Of a DNA stretch of 64,000 nucleotides, positions 25,601 to 33,025 are shown in pieces. Origin of the DNA: Hymenobacter polaris (GTDB taxonomy: Bacteria; Bacteroidota; Bacteroidia; Cytophagales; Hymenobacteraceae). The position numbers were made by a program, and so were the translations under genes. Location of the stretch: contig NZ_JABBGH010000002.1 in the NCBI RefSeq assembly GCF_012927305.1, positions 1,364,001-1,428,000 of the forward strand. The letters run 5' to 3'. The notes under the pieces are model-generated. The model was given only the letters and a program-made list of their open reading frames with translations, ran no database searches and was not told the origin of the DNA. Numbering within the stretch: position 1 is the stretch's first letter; every line of letters begins with the position of its first letter.

Positions 25601-28313
25601 GGGCAGCATTGCGGCGGGCGTGAACACGCCCAAGGTGGTGATGCCGCCGGGCTACCTCATCAGCTGGGCCGCCAAGAGCGACTCGCTGTACTTGCAAACG
25701 CCGCCGGCCGGCGCGCCGGTAAAGATGTACGCCGACCACACCTTTAAGGGCTCGCTGCTGCTAACGCCCAAGAAGCTAGGGGGGCAGGGCCGCCTCGACG
25801 GCCCGCAGAGCTACGCGCGCTCCGACAACATGACGTTTAAGAACGACTCGTACTCGGGCCGCCAGGGGGTGCTGAGCTTGAAATCGGCCACGGCCGGCAA
25901 GCCCGCCCTCACGGCCAACAACGTAAGCTTTACCTACGACCTGAAGCAAGGCTACGCCGAGTTTAAGGGTGAGCAAACGGGTAAGTCAGACATTGATTTG
26001 CCGTACTCGGCCTTCCGCACCTCGCTGAGCGGCGGGCGCTGGGACTTCAAGAAGAAGCGCGTGACGCTGCGGGCCGCCGGGGCCGACTCAGCCCGGGCCT
26101 ATTTCACCTCCACCAAGCCCGAGCAGCACGGCCTCAAGTTTAAGGCCGCCGCGGCCAGCTACGACCTCACCAAGTACCAGCTGCAAACCAAGGGCGTGCC
26201 CTACATCGCCACCGGCGACGCCTGGGTGATTCCAGATTCGGGCCGCGTGGTAGTGAACGGGGGCGGCCAGCTGCGGCAGCTGCACCGCGCCAAGGTGCTG
26301 CTCGACTCCTTAGGCAAGTTTCATAAGCTGGAAAACGGCAACATCACGGTGCTCTCGCGCGACCAGTTTAAGGGCGACGCGCAGTACATGTCGAAAACTG
26401 CCTTAGGGGATTCGATAGCGCTGAAGTTTAGCGATTTCCAACCCGACTCGGTGGGGTTACTGGCGGGCGCTGGCACGGGCCGCAAGCGCTTCGTGCTGCG
26501 CCGCAAGCCTGCCTCCGAAGACCAGGGCCAGGAGCCGCCGCACGTGGGCACCGTGGCCACGGCCAACGTGGAAGCCAACCAGAAATTTCAGCTGGCGCCG
26601 CGCATCGGCTACCGCGGCCCCATCACCCTGAACTCGCAGAAGCGGGGCCTCAACTTCGACGGCCAGGTGCAGCTGCAGTTTGGGCAGAAGCGCGGGCCCG
26701 CTACCGCCGACTGGTTTGCGGTGAAGGACTCCATCGACCCTAAGAACATTGTGCTGAGCTTGCACAACCTGAAAAGCGAGGACGGCACGGCGCTGGCCAT
26801 GGGCTTCTTTGTGAACGGGGAGGACAACACGCTGTATCCGCTCTACGCCGGGCCGAAAGTCAACGAAAGCGACATTCCGCTATTTAAGGCCGATGGTACC
26901 CTGCACTACGACCTGGCGCGCGGCGAGTACAGCGTGGCCGACCACGACCTGAGTGACCCCAACAAGTACGCCGGCACCACGCTGGTGTACCACGAGGCCA
27001 CCAACCGCTTCGACTTTAAAGGGCCGCTGAGTTTTATCGCTAATAATAAAAACTACGCCATGGTGGGCAGCGGCGTGGGCATTGCTAACCCCGACAGCGC
27101 CCGCTACCAGGTGCGCAGCCTGCTAGGCATTGATGCCAGCATGCCCAGCAAGGCCGTGGAAAGCATGGCCGGCACCCTGGCCAAGGTGCTGAAAAACGCG
27201 CCCGAAGCCCTGGATGGCTCCAACGAAGAGCTGTCGAATATTGCGCAGCTAGCTGGCGACAAGGGGGCCGAATCCTTTGCCAACCGCCGGCCGGGCGCGG
27301 CGCCACCCGCGCTCAGCAGCATCTCGCCCAAGCTGGTGCACACGCTGCTGCTGAGCAAGGTGGACCTGCGCTGGAACGCTAAGCAGCGCGCTTGGTACTC
27401 GGTGGGCAAGCTGGGCCTAGGGGGCGTGGGCAAGCAAAGCCTCAACGCCCTGGTGAACGGCTACGTCGAGATTAAGCGCCAGGATGCCCAGGATGTGGTG
27501 GAGGTGTACCTGGAAGCCGAGCCCCAAACCTGGTACTACCTGCGCTACGCCAACAATACGCTGCTTACTAAGTCGAGCGACGAGCAGGGCTACGACGCCG
27601 AAGTAGCTGCCAAGCAGAAGGGCAGCATCGAAACCACGCCCGATTACGGCGTTTTCCTAGGGGAGCTGGAGGACGTAGACCGCTTCCGGGCTCACTTCGA
27701 GAAGGACTACCTGGGCAAGTCGGGCAAGCTGGCCACCCGCGCGGCCGCCGCTACTCGCCCCGATACCGAAGTGGACGCTGGCAAGGGTAAGAAAAAGAAG
27801 AAAGCCAAGGCCGACGACCCCTTCGGCGATGGCACCATCGAGCCCGCCGCCAGTGAGCCCGGCGTCGATGCGGATAAGAAGGCCAAGAAAGGCAAGGCGA
27901 AACCCGCTGAGCCCGCCGCCGACCCCAACGCCGAGCCCGCGCCTGAACCCAGCAAAAAGAAGAAAAAGGCGAAGGCCGACGACCCCTTCGGCGACGGCAC
28001 CATCGAGCCCGCCGCTGCCCCGGCGCCTAAAGCTGAGCCCCAAAAGGCTAAGGCTGCCGAACTGAAAGAAGACACCAGTGCCGAGCCGGCGGCCGACTCC
28101 GAGAAGAAATCGAAGAAGGCCAAGAAAGAGGAAGCTGCCACCGACCCGAACGCCGAGCCCGCGGTAGACGATTCGAAAAAAGCGAAGAAGGAAAAGGCTA
28201 AGGCCGCCGAGCCCACGCCCGACCCGAACGCCGAGCCCACTACCGACGACTCGAAAAAAAGCAAGAAGAAAAAGAAGAAGGCCGACCCCGAAGACCCCTT
28301 CGGCGACTCCTAG
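22605..28313 (+). CDS. Giant secreted repeat-rich protein, 1902 residues, function unknown
   Basis: Start ATG 22605 gives a signal peptide (MKYSIALFSSLLLAGLTGRAQ). Residues about 210-345 are a low-complexity Ala/Pro/Lys linker holding four DGWG-type units (DGWGAP, DGWGSP, DGWGTP and a related DGWDTG). Residues about 365-1700 are beta-strand rich, with many short YARSDNMTF / AKNVSFTYDL / QSNGTVNYLGATLQSDRFVMYADSL-like units reminiscent of OstA/LptA-type jelly-roll strands. Residues about 657-708 (SVREVAEATHTSEANL, then ARDGYVDIEPQTGQVILL) read like a winged helix. The last 180 residues are Lys/Glu/Ala/Pro-rich with three DPFGD units. Monocistronic; strong terminator follows. No function assignable; related large proteins may exist in Cytophagales. 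Confidence 0.8.
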   Translation: MKYSIALFSSLLLAGLTGRAQTTAPPTAPASDGRVAGAVRPAQVTVQRFAGHLSPEPAQFIVDVGAMMTASNNAGARALGDQLRQLWGSNQLTSSQQRTIAALSQQLIDKKFRPIPHLTAFYSAVVGGKTKAKLSDQQLDQYLDALGQAVAKSPAPEVEKYLAATARALNGGYLYRTSFNTLRVAGGQWAFSYKAPAAPDPNASFDTPAAPVAPPVPVAAKAAAAKPVAAKPKPKPAAKKKRASDGWDTGDLWSSGGSKASSNDGWGAPISSAPKKKAADDGWGSPVADDGWGTPVKKKAPANQKSASAKPVAKAGAAKSVAKPAATPAAAPTATAADFDTPQPFVPSPLAALSAYYPPAVSGPVLELKDADLVLASAGDSVVLHKVSGTVAPGSSRVLATGAELNWTIKGNPVSAVLEAFDFDLSKPEFTAQPVTLTYPFLLEAPVKGALSYKAGRRKPGAADTGYPRFISLSNDVQVKNVGPGITYRGGLSLAGSLVRSAALDGSLSHLTVSQQGKPRFRAASRNFLLGDSLLTAGRAAVALYQTSGDSITHPGVELKYLKAKEQLKLLYEQGIYRTTPYTDSYHQVYIRAQMVTWNLNDPKIDFVVITTPKQVSADFESRGFFSNTRYQQLKSINHLHPLQLLVGYSREHDFQNVLSVREVAEATHTSEANLRSAVTGLARDGYVDIEPQTGQVILLPKGRAYVGAAREKKDYDNISLHSLSGSGRSATLNLASNELLVRGVESFRFTDDSAAVPVVVRPDSGVVHLQKNRNMHFGGRIKTSIYGFKGRDFSFDYDGYYIDMPRIDSLTIRSKTKRVAGKPDLEHRPSDFVLSNKGKTQSGRLYLNDPKNRSGRKKMVKYPSFNSSSGAYVYFGKPDVLGGAYDSTTYFDVPPFQFDSMSTGKSRAGFVGVFHSKALPPIKTALTTQDDGSLGFVHTTPAGGYPLYGGKGKLSGGATVRLNSQGLQSNGTVNYLGATLQSDRFVMYADSLTGEGKAGSIAAGVNTPKVVMPPGYLISWAAKSDSLYLQTPPAGAPVKMYADHTFKGSLLLTPKKLGGQGRLDGPQSYARSDNMTFKNDSYSGRQGVLSLKSATAGKPALTANNVSFTYDLKQGYAEFKGEQTGKSDIDLPYSAFRTSLSGGRWDFKKKRVTLRAAGADSARAYFTSTKPEQHGLKFKAAAASYDLTKYQLQTKGVPYIATGDAWVIPDSGRVVVNGGGQLRQLHRAKVLLDSLGKFHKLENGNITVLSRDQFKGDAQYMSKTALGDSIALKFSDFQPDSVGLLAGAGTGRKRFVLRRKPASEDQGQEPPHVGTVATANVEANQKFQLAPRIGYRGPITLNSQKRGLNFDGQVQLQFGQKRGPATADWFAVKDSIDPKNIVLSLHNLKSEDGTALAMGFFVNGEDNTLYPLYAGPKVNESDIPLFKADGTLHYDLARGEYSVADHDLSDPNKYAGTTLVYHEATNRFDFKGPLSFIANNKNYAMVGSGVGIANPDSARYQVRSLLGIDASMPSKAVESMAGTLAKVLKNAPEALDGSNEELSNIAQLAGDKGAESFANRRPGAAPPALSSISPKLVHTLLLSKVDLRWNAKQRAWYSVGKLGLGGVGKQSLNALVNGYVEIKRQDAQDVVEVYLEAEPQTWYYLRYANNTLLTKSSDEQGYDAEVAAKQKGSIETTPDYGVFLGELEDVDRFRAHFEKDYLGKSGKLATRAAAATRPDTEVDAGKGKKKKKAKADDPFGDGTIEPAASEPGVDADKKAKKGKAKPAEPAADPNAEPAPEPSKKKKKAKADDPFGDGTIEPAAAPAPKAEPQKAKAAELKEDTSAEPAADSEKKSKKAKKEEAATDPNAEPAVDDSKKAKKEKAKAAEPTPDPNAEPTTDDSKKSKKKKKKADPEDPFGDS

Positions 28314-28319
28314 CCCTAG

Positions 28320-28350
28320 CCGCCCCGCCCAACCCCGGCGGGGCGGTTTA
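28320..28350 (+). terminator. Terminator after the giant gene
   Basis: CCGCCCCGCC / GGCGGGGCGG stem with a short CAACCCC centre, then TTTATTTTTG. The T-run doubles as the plsY -7 box. Confidence 0.85.
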
Positions 28351-28356
28351 TTTTTG
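28349..28356 (+). promoter_or_regulatory. -7 box of plsY, very close to its start
   Basis: TATTTTTG matches TAnnTTTG and ends only 4 nt before the plsY ATG, inside the T-run of the preceding terminator. If used, transcripts would be leaderless or nearly so. Confidence 0.45.
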
Positions 28357-28360
28357 CCCC

Positions 28361-28999
28361 ATGCTGTATATCGTTCTGGCCCTGCTGGCGGCCTATTTGC
28401 TAGGCTCCATCCCGACGGCCTTGTGGGTAGGGCGCTGGTTTTTCAACCTGCGCGACATTCGGGAGCACGGCTCGGGCAACGCGGGCGCCACCAATACCTT
28501 CCGGGTGCTGGGCAAGCGCCCCGGCTCGGCGGTGCTGCTCATTGATGCGCTCAAAGGTTTTGCGGCGGCTTGGTTTCTGCCCAACTGGCTGCTGGGCCTA
28601 GGGGCCATTACGTCCGAAAACCTGTTTTATTACCGGCTGGCTTGCGGGGTGCTGGCGGTGGTGGGGCACGTGTACCCAATATTCGCGCAGTTTCGGGGCG
28701 GCAAGGGCGTAGCCACCATCCTGGGCATGATGCTGGCCATTGCGCCGGCCACGGTGGGCGTGGCCATCCTGGTGTTTCTGGCGGTGCTGGGCACCACGCG
28801 CTACGTATCACTCGGCAGCATGACGGCCGGCGTCGTCTTCGCACTACTCCAACTTACGCCCTGGTTTCGGCCCGCCAACTCATGGCAAATCTGGTTTGGC
28901 TTCGCGCTGGCGGCTATGCTCATCTACACTCACCGCACCAACATCGGCCGCCTGCGTGCCGGTACCGAAAGCCGCGTGCCGCTGTGGGGGAAGCGGTAG
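28361..28999 (+). CDS. plsY: Glycerol-3-phosphate acyltransferase PlsY
   Basis: 212 residues, about five membrane segments. Uses acyl-phosphate to acylate glycerol-3-phosphate, the first step of phospholipid synthesis in the inner membrane. Motifs: LLGSIPTA near the start, EHGSGNAGATNTFRVLG, LIDALKGFAAA, and FRGGKGVATILG. Complete. Convergent with the next gene, leaving a gap of only 4 nt. Confidence 0.97.
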   Translation: MLYIVLALLAAYLLGSIPTALWVGRWFFNLRDIREHGSGNAGATNTFRVLGKRPGSAVLLIDALKGFAAAWFLPNWLLGLGAITSENLFYYRLACGVLAVVGHVYPIFAQFRGGKGVATILGMMLAIAPATVGVAILVFLAVLGTTRYVSLGSMTAGVVFALLQLTPWFRPANSWQIWFGFALAAMLIYTHRTNIGRLRAGTESRVPLWGKR

Positions 29000-29003
29000 A
29001 TAA

Positions 29004-29699
29004 TTATTGTCTTTGTTCTCTGCTTTTTAACACAGCTACTGCCCTCGTAGCTGAAATGCGCTTATAGTGAAAATGAGCATAGCTTGACTTTTGGTCGACC
29101 GAAAGTTGGGCAGTAAAGGAGCCATGGTGTATTGCTTCTAGTGGGTAGGAATACGTTGTGCCTGCTGCTACATACTCGGTATTACCTAACGAAACTTTCC
29201 AGCAAGTTCCTGAAAAGCTGCGGAAAGAAAGACGTTGCGTAGCGTACCCCACATAAGCTACTAACAAGGAGTCTTGCGCAGTAGGTATATAATCAAGCCA
29301 GGCTTCGCCAGAATTAGTGGTGGAAGTGCCAATGGAATTTCTACGACTATTCGAGATGCTAATAGTAACTCCAGGCAGCGGCGCATTGGTTGCACCATCT
29401 ACAACTTTAACGTAGAAGCCACCTTTATACTGGCCGTTACAGGTTGTAGCTGCTATAGCCGATAAGTCGCTAGTATTATCAAAGTGTAGTATTAGCGTAC
29501 TATTCTGGACAATGAATGTGCCGCTGCCTTTAACCAAGCCAGTGCAGGTTGACTGGTTGTAAGTAAAGTGATTCCCTTCAAAAAATAACAAGTCGGTAAC
29601 CCATGCTTTCGTGGTGCTGATAAAATAACCTTGTAATTGCTGCGCCTGTCCGGTAGCAACTGCCAGCAGAATTATGATTAGCGAGAAAACCAGTTTCAT
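29004..29699 (-). CDS. Secreted protein with carboxypeptidase-regulatory-like domain
   Basis: 231 residues. Signal peptide MKLVFSLIIILLAVATGQAQ. Residues about 90-160 (YVKVVDGATNAPLPGVTISI, then SGEAWLDYIPTAQDSLLVAYVGYATQ) form a CarboxypepD_reg-like beta-sandwich as found at the N-terminus of TonB-dependent receptors. There is no barrel, so it is a free-standing secreted protein. Base composition is visibly more AT-rich than its neighbours, which suggests recent acquisition or relaxed selection. Function unknown. Confidence 0.7.
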   Translation of the reverse strand: MKLVFSLIIILLAVATGQAQQLQGYFISTTKAWVTDLLFFEGNHFTYNQSTCTGLVKGSGTFIVQNSTLILHFDNTSDLSAIAATTCNGQYKGGFYVKVVDGATNAPLPGVTISISNSRRNSIGTSTTNSGEAWLDYIPTAQDSLLVAYVGYATQRLSFRSFSGTCWKVSLGNTEYVAAGTTYSYPLEAIHHGSFTAQLSVDQKSSYAHFHYKRISATRAVAVLKSREQRQ

Positions 29700-29915
29700 G
29701 GCTGTAAAGTACAGCTAATTTGCTGCCATTGCGCTTCTTGTTGCCCGCGCCGCGCCTACTGCTCCGGCTCTTTGCCGCGCCCGATGTGCCGCCGAAATAA
29801 CGCTCGAAGGCTAACTGCCCAGCACGCCAAGCACGGCGAGCAGTACCTCGGCCTGCCGCAAGCTCGGCGCTTTGCCGCGACTACCAGCCCTAGGGGAGGG
29901 GACCGTTAAAAAGGC

Positions 29916-29923
29916 TACTTTTG
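29916..29923 (+). promoter_or_regulatory. -7 box of the M20 dipeptidase gene
   Basis: TACTTTTG, 26 nt before the ATG at 29950. The rest of the 250-nt gap 29700-29949 holds nothing else recognisable. Confidence 0.5.
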
Positions 29924-29949
29924 CGCCACTAACTAACCTTTTCCCCGCT

Positions 29950-31311
29950 ATGTCCGCACCCGCTTACCTTACCCAGCACCAAAACCGCTTTCTAGAAGAG
30001 CTGATGGATTGGCTCCGCATCCCAAGCGTATCGGCCGATGCCGCTTTCCACGGCGACGTGCTGCGGGCGGCCGATTTTCTCAAGGAGAAGCTCGAAGCCG
30101 CCGGGGCTGCTAATGTGGAGCTGTGCGCCACGGCCGGTAACCCCATCGTGTACGGCGAGTATTTCGTGGGCGAGGATAAGCCCACCGTGCTTGTGTACGG
30201 GCACTACGACGTGCAGCCCGCCGACCCGTACGAGCTGTGGACCTCGCCGCCCTTCGAGCCGGTGATTAAGGATGAGCAGATTTACGCCCGCGGCGCCTGC
30301 GACGACAAAGGCCAAGTGTATATGCACGTGAAGGCCCTAGAGGTGATGCGCGCCCAGGGCGAGGTACCCTGCAACCTCAAGTTCATGGTTGAGGGCGAGG
30401 AGGAAATTGGCTCCAACAACCTCGCTATTTTCGTGAAGGAAAACAAGGAGAAGCTCAAAGCCGACGTCATTCTTATCTCCGACACCGGCATTCTGGCCAA
30501 CGACGTGCCCAGCATCGAGGTGGGGCTGCGCGGCCTCAGCTACCACGAGGTGGAAGTGACGGGCCCCAACCGCGACCTGCACTCGGGCCTCTACGGCGGG
30601 GCCGTGCTCAACCCCATCAACGCGCTGTGCCGCATGATTGCCAGCCTGCACGATGAGAACTACCACATTACCATTCCCGGCTTCTACGACCAGGTAGCCA
30701 CCCTAGGCGAGGCCGAGCGCGCCGAGCTGGCCCAGGCGCCCTTTTCCGAAAGCGGCTTCGAGCAGAGCATTGGCCTGCCCGCCGCCGTGGGCGAAGCCGG
30801 CTACACCACCCCCGAGCGCACCAGCATTCGGCCCACGCTCGACGTGAACGGCATTTGGGGCGGCTACATCGGCGAGGGCGCCAAAACGGTGATTCCGAGC
30901 AAGGCGTTTGCCAAAATCTCGATGCGCCTGGTGCCCAACCAAACCAGCGAGCAAATCACGGCCCTGTTTCAACAGCACTTCACCAGCATTGCGCCGGCGG
31001 GCGTCACGGTGCAGGTGCGGCCCCACCACGGTGGCGAGCCCGTGCTCACGCCCACCGACTCGGTGGCGTACCGCGCCGCCGCCCGCGCCCTCGAAACCAC
31101 CTTTGGCAAGAAGCCGGTGCCCACCCGCGGCGGCGGCTCCATCCCCATCGTGGCCATGTTCAAGAGCGAGCTGGGCCTCGACACGGTGCTGCTCGGCTTC
31201 GGTCTCGACTCCGACGCCATCCACTCGCCCAACGAGCATTTCGGCGTCTTCAACTTTCTGAAGGGCATCGAAACCATCCCTGAGTTCTACAAGGAATACG
31301 CGGCTTCCTAG
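29950..31311 (+). CDS. M20-family dipeptidase
   Basis: 453 residues from ATG 29950. Zinc metallopeptidase; metal ligands are visible in VYGHYDVQPADP (His, Asp), GACDDKGQVYMHV (Asp), and EGEEEIGS (Glu-Glu pair), with the final His in SDAIHSPNEHFG. The dimerisation domain occupies about residues 190-330. Sequence resembles the PepV/CNDP-like dipeptidase branch rather than ArgE or DapE. Cytoplasmic (no signal). Monocistronic, with a terminator 24 nt later. Confidence 0.93.
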   Translation: MSAPAYLTQHQNRFLEELMDWLRIPSVSADAAFHGDVLRAADFLKEKLEAAGAANVELCATAGNPIVYGEYFVGEDKPTVLVYGHYDVQPADPYELWTSPPFEPVIKDEQIYARGACDDKGQVYMHVKALEVMRAQGEVPCNLKFMVEGEEEIGSNNLAIFVKENKEKLKADVILISDTGILANDVPSIEVGLRGLSYHEVEVTGPNRDLHSGLYGGAVLNPINALCRMIASLHDENYHITIPGFYDQVATLGEAERAELAQAPFSESGFEQSIGLPAAVGEAGYTTPERTSIRPTLDVNGIWGGYIGEGAKTVIPSKAFAKISMRLVPNQTSEQITALFQQHFTSIAPAGVTVQVRPHHGGEPVLTPTDSVAYRAAARALETTFGKKPVPTRGGGSIPIVAMFKSELGLDTVLLGFGLDSDAIHSPNEHFGVFNFLKGIETIPEFYKEYAAS

Positions 31312-31335
31312 GGGGTAGCGAATGCCAGTACATGC

Positions 31336-31368
31336 AAAAAGGCGCCACTTGATAGTTGGCGCCTTTTT
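31336..31368 (+). terminator. Terminator after the M20 dipeptidase
   Basis: AAAAAGGCGCCA / TGGCGCCTTTTT stem with a CTTGATAGT-type loop; symmetrical, so it may also serve the barrel gene that ends at 31390 on the other strand. Confidence 0.88.
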
Positions 31369-31389
31369 GCTGAGGGAAGGCCCTAAGGG

Positions 31390-32019
31390 CTAGTTGAACG
31401 AGTACGTGACGTAGAGCTGAAACGCGCTGTTGCGCGCCCGCGGCTGCACGGTAGTGCTGCCCGAAGTAGTGGAATTAGGGAAATTGGTGAAGGCGCCGTT
31501 GTAGCGCAGGCCCACGCCGGGCCCGTGCTTAAGCTGATACCCTAGGCCCGCCAGGTACCCAAAGTCCACCGACTTGTAACCGTTAGTAACGTCGGTCGAA
31601 GTGCTGCCGTTCTGGTAGCGGGCGGCCACCAGAAAGCCCACCTGCGGCCCCGCCTCAAAGAAGAAGCCGTCGGTGTTGACGTGGAAGGCCAGCGGCACGT
31701 CTACGTAGTGTAGCCGGACGCTCATGTCGGTGACGTTCTTGTAGTTAGCGCCTTTCTGTGAGTAGATAATTTCGGGTTGAAAGGCAAACAGCCGAGCAAA
31801 CCCGATATTGGCGAACCCACCCGCCAAAAAGCCAAAGCGGTAGTCGTAGCCGCTGGTGCCAGCGGCATTTTTGGTGTCGGCCCCCACGAAACTGGTGAAC
31901 GTGGCGCCCGCCTTGAGGCCCAGCGACACGTTGCCGCCGCGCCCGCGGTACTGGGCCTGGGCTGAGTGGCTGGCCCCTAGCAGCAGCCCCGCGCTAGCCA
32001 CGAGAAATAGCTTTTTCAT
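31390..32019 (-). CDS. PorT-type outer-membrane beta-barrel protein
   Basis: 209 residues from ATG 32019. Signal peptide MKKLFLVASAGLLLGASHSAQAQ. The family pattern follows: LGLKAGATFTSFVG, FLAGGFANIGF, FAFQPEIIYSQKGA, LHYVDVPLAFHV, FFEAGPQVGFL, GLGYQLKHGPGVGLRYNGAFTNF, and a C-terminal aromatic strand FQLYVTYSFN. Probably an eight-stranded small barrel. Paired with a paralogue upstream on the same strand; each has its own promoter or terminator. Role unknown. Confidence 0.85.
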   Translation of the reverse strand: MKKLFLVASAGLLLGASHSAQAQYRGRGGNVSLGLKAGATFTSFVGADTKNAAGTSGYDYRFGFLAGGFANIGFARLFAFQPEIIYSQKGANYKNVTDMSVRLHYVDVPLAFHVNTDGFFFEAGPQVGFLVAARYQNGSTSTDVTNGYKSVDFGYLAGLGYQLKHGPGVGLRYNGAFTNFPNSTTSGSTTVQPRARNSAFQLYVTYSFN

Positions 32020-32043
32020 TAAGTAGAAAACAGGTGAACACCG

Positions 32044-32051
32044 CAAAGCTA
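32044..32051 (-). promoter_or_regulatory. -7 box of the downstream PorT-type gene
   Basis: TAGCTTTG on the minus strand, 24 nt before ATG 32019; matches TAnnTTTG. Confidence 0.5.
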
Positions 32052-32076
32052 CGCTCAGCTGCGCCGGCCACTACGC

Positions 32077-32113
32077 AAAAAGGCCGGCTTCCGTGCTGGA
32101 AACCGGCCTTTTT
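32077..32113 (-). terminator. Terminator between the two PorT-type genes
   Basis: AAAAAGGCCGGCTTCC / GGAAACCGGCCTTTTT stem with a short GTGCT loop, 18 nt after the stop of the upstream barrel gene. It separates the two paralogues into independent transcripts. Confidence 0.9.
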
Positions 32114-32130
32114 ATGCCTAAGCAAAGAGC

Positions 32131-32826
32131 CTAGCTTTTGCCGCCGAACAGGTAGTGCACCTGGAATTGGAACACGCCGTTGTGGAAGTTGTTGTCGCCG
32201 CGCAGGGGCGAGCTGCCCGAGCCGAAGCCATCTTTGTAGACGTTCGTGAAGTCGCCGGTGTAGCGGGCTTCCAGGCCCAGGCCGCTGGTAATCTGGTAGC
32301 CAATGCCACCTACGTAGCCAATGCCCACGGGCACGAGGCGGTCACGGGTATTATACACGGTAACTTCCTTGGGGCTACCGGCCTTCTCACCCTGCGGGCG
32401 GAAAAACTCGCGGTCGCTGAGGGCGAAGCTAGCCTGCGGGCCGAAGTTAAAAAACAGCCCTTTGCCATCCTGGCCGGTCGTGAATTTCAGCAGCACCGGC
32501 ACGTCGATGTAGCCCAGCGTCGAGCGGTATTGCTGGCCGTTGTACTGGTTGAGGGGCGTACCCGTGTAGTTAGCTTGGTCGATGAACACGCCTTTCTGCG
32601 AGTACAGGCCTTCGAGTTGCAGCGACAGCAGGTCGGTGAAGCCAAAGTTTACCAGCACACCCGCAGCGAAGCCCGGCTTGAAGCCCGTGCTGCTGCCGAT
32701 GTCGCCACCGCCGGTGTACGAACTCAGGTTGAAACCGCCTTTGATGCCATACTTAACACCAGTTTGAGCATGAGCAGCGCTGGCCGCACCAGCGAGAAGA
32801 GCTAGGGAGAGAATGATTTTCTTCAT
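32131..32826 (-). CDS. PorT-type outer-membrane beta-barrel protein
   Basis: 231 residues from ATG 32826. Signal peptide MKKIILSLALLAGAASAAHAQ. Pattern as in its neighbour: YGIKGGFNLSSY, FAAGVLVNFGF, LQLEGLYSQKGVF, LGYIDVPVLLKF, FFNFGPQASFAL, GIGYQITSGLGLEARYTGDFTNV, ending FQFQVHYLFGGKS. Paralogue of the 31390-32019 product. A 200-nt AT-containing intergenic region separates it from the divergent PagL-like gene. Confidence 0.85.
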   Translation of the reverse strand: MKKIILSLALLAGAASAAHAQTGVKYGIKGGFNLSSYTGGGDIGSSTGFKPGFAAGVLVNFGFTDLLSLQLEGLYSQKGVFIDQANYTGTPLNQYNGQQYRSTLGYIDVPVLLKFTTGQDGKGLFFNFGPQASFALSDREFFRPQGEKAGSPKEVTVYNTRDRLVPVGIGYVGGIGYQITSGLGLEARYTGDFTNVYKDGFGSGSSPLRGDNNFHNGVFQFQVHYLFGGKS

Positions 32827-33025
32827 GATTGAAAAATGAATAAGATAAAATGGCCAGTGCCTCAAAAAAAATGATAGTCGGAAGGCTTACCTGGCCGAAA
32901 ACGGGGCTTATACCGACTAAAAACAGAGGGGGGTTGCGTTTTTTTTGAAAAAAATATTTTAGCTGCTCCGGTCAGGTCCGCCTGAGCGGCCCGTAGTTTT
33001 GAACTAGGTTGCCCAGCTAAGTACT

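Noticed and set aside
27707..28264. Antisense open frame of 185 codons under the tail of the giant gene
   Set aside because: Low-complexity Ala/Ser/Phe translation mirroring the Lys/Glu/Ala-rich sense tail; a shadow of biased composition.
22605..28313. Frameshift or gene fusion explaining the giant gene
   Set aside because: The frame is open over its full length with consistent codon use; no internal start with a second signal peptide was seen.
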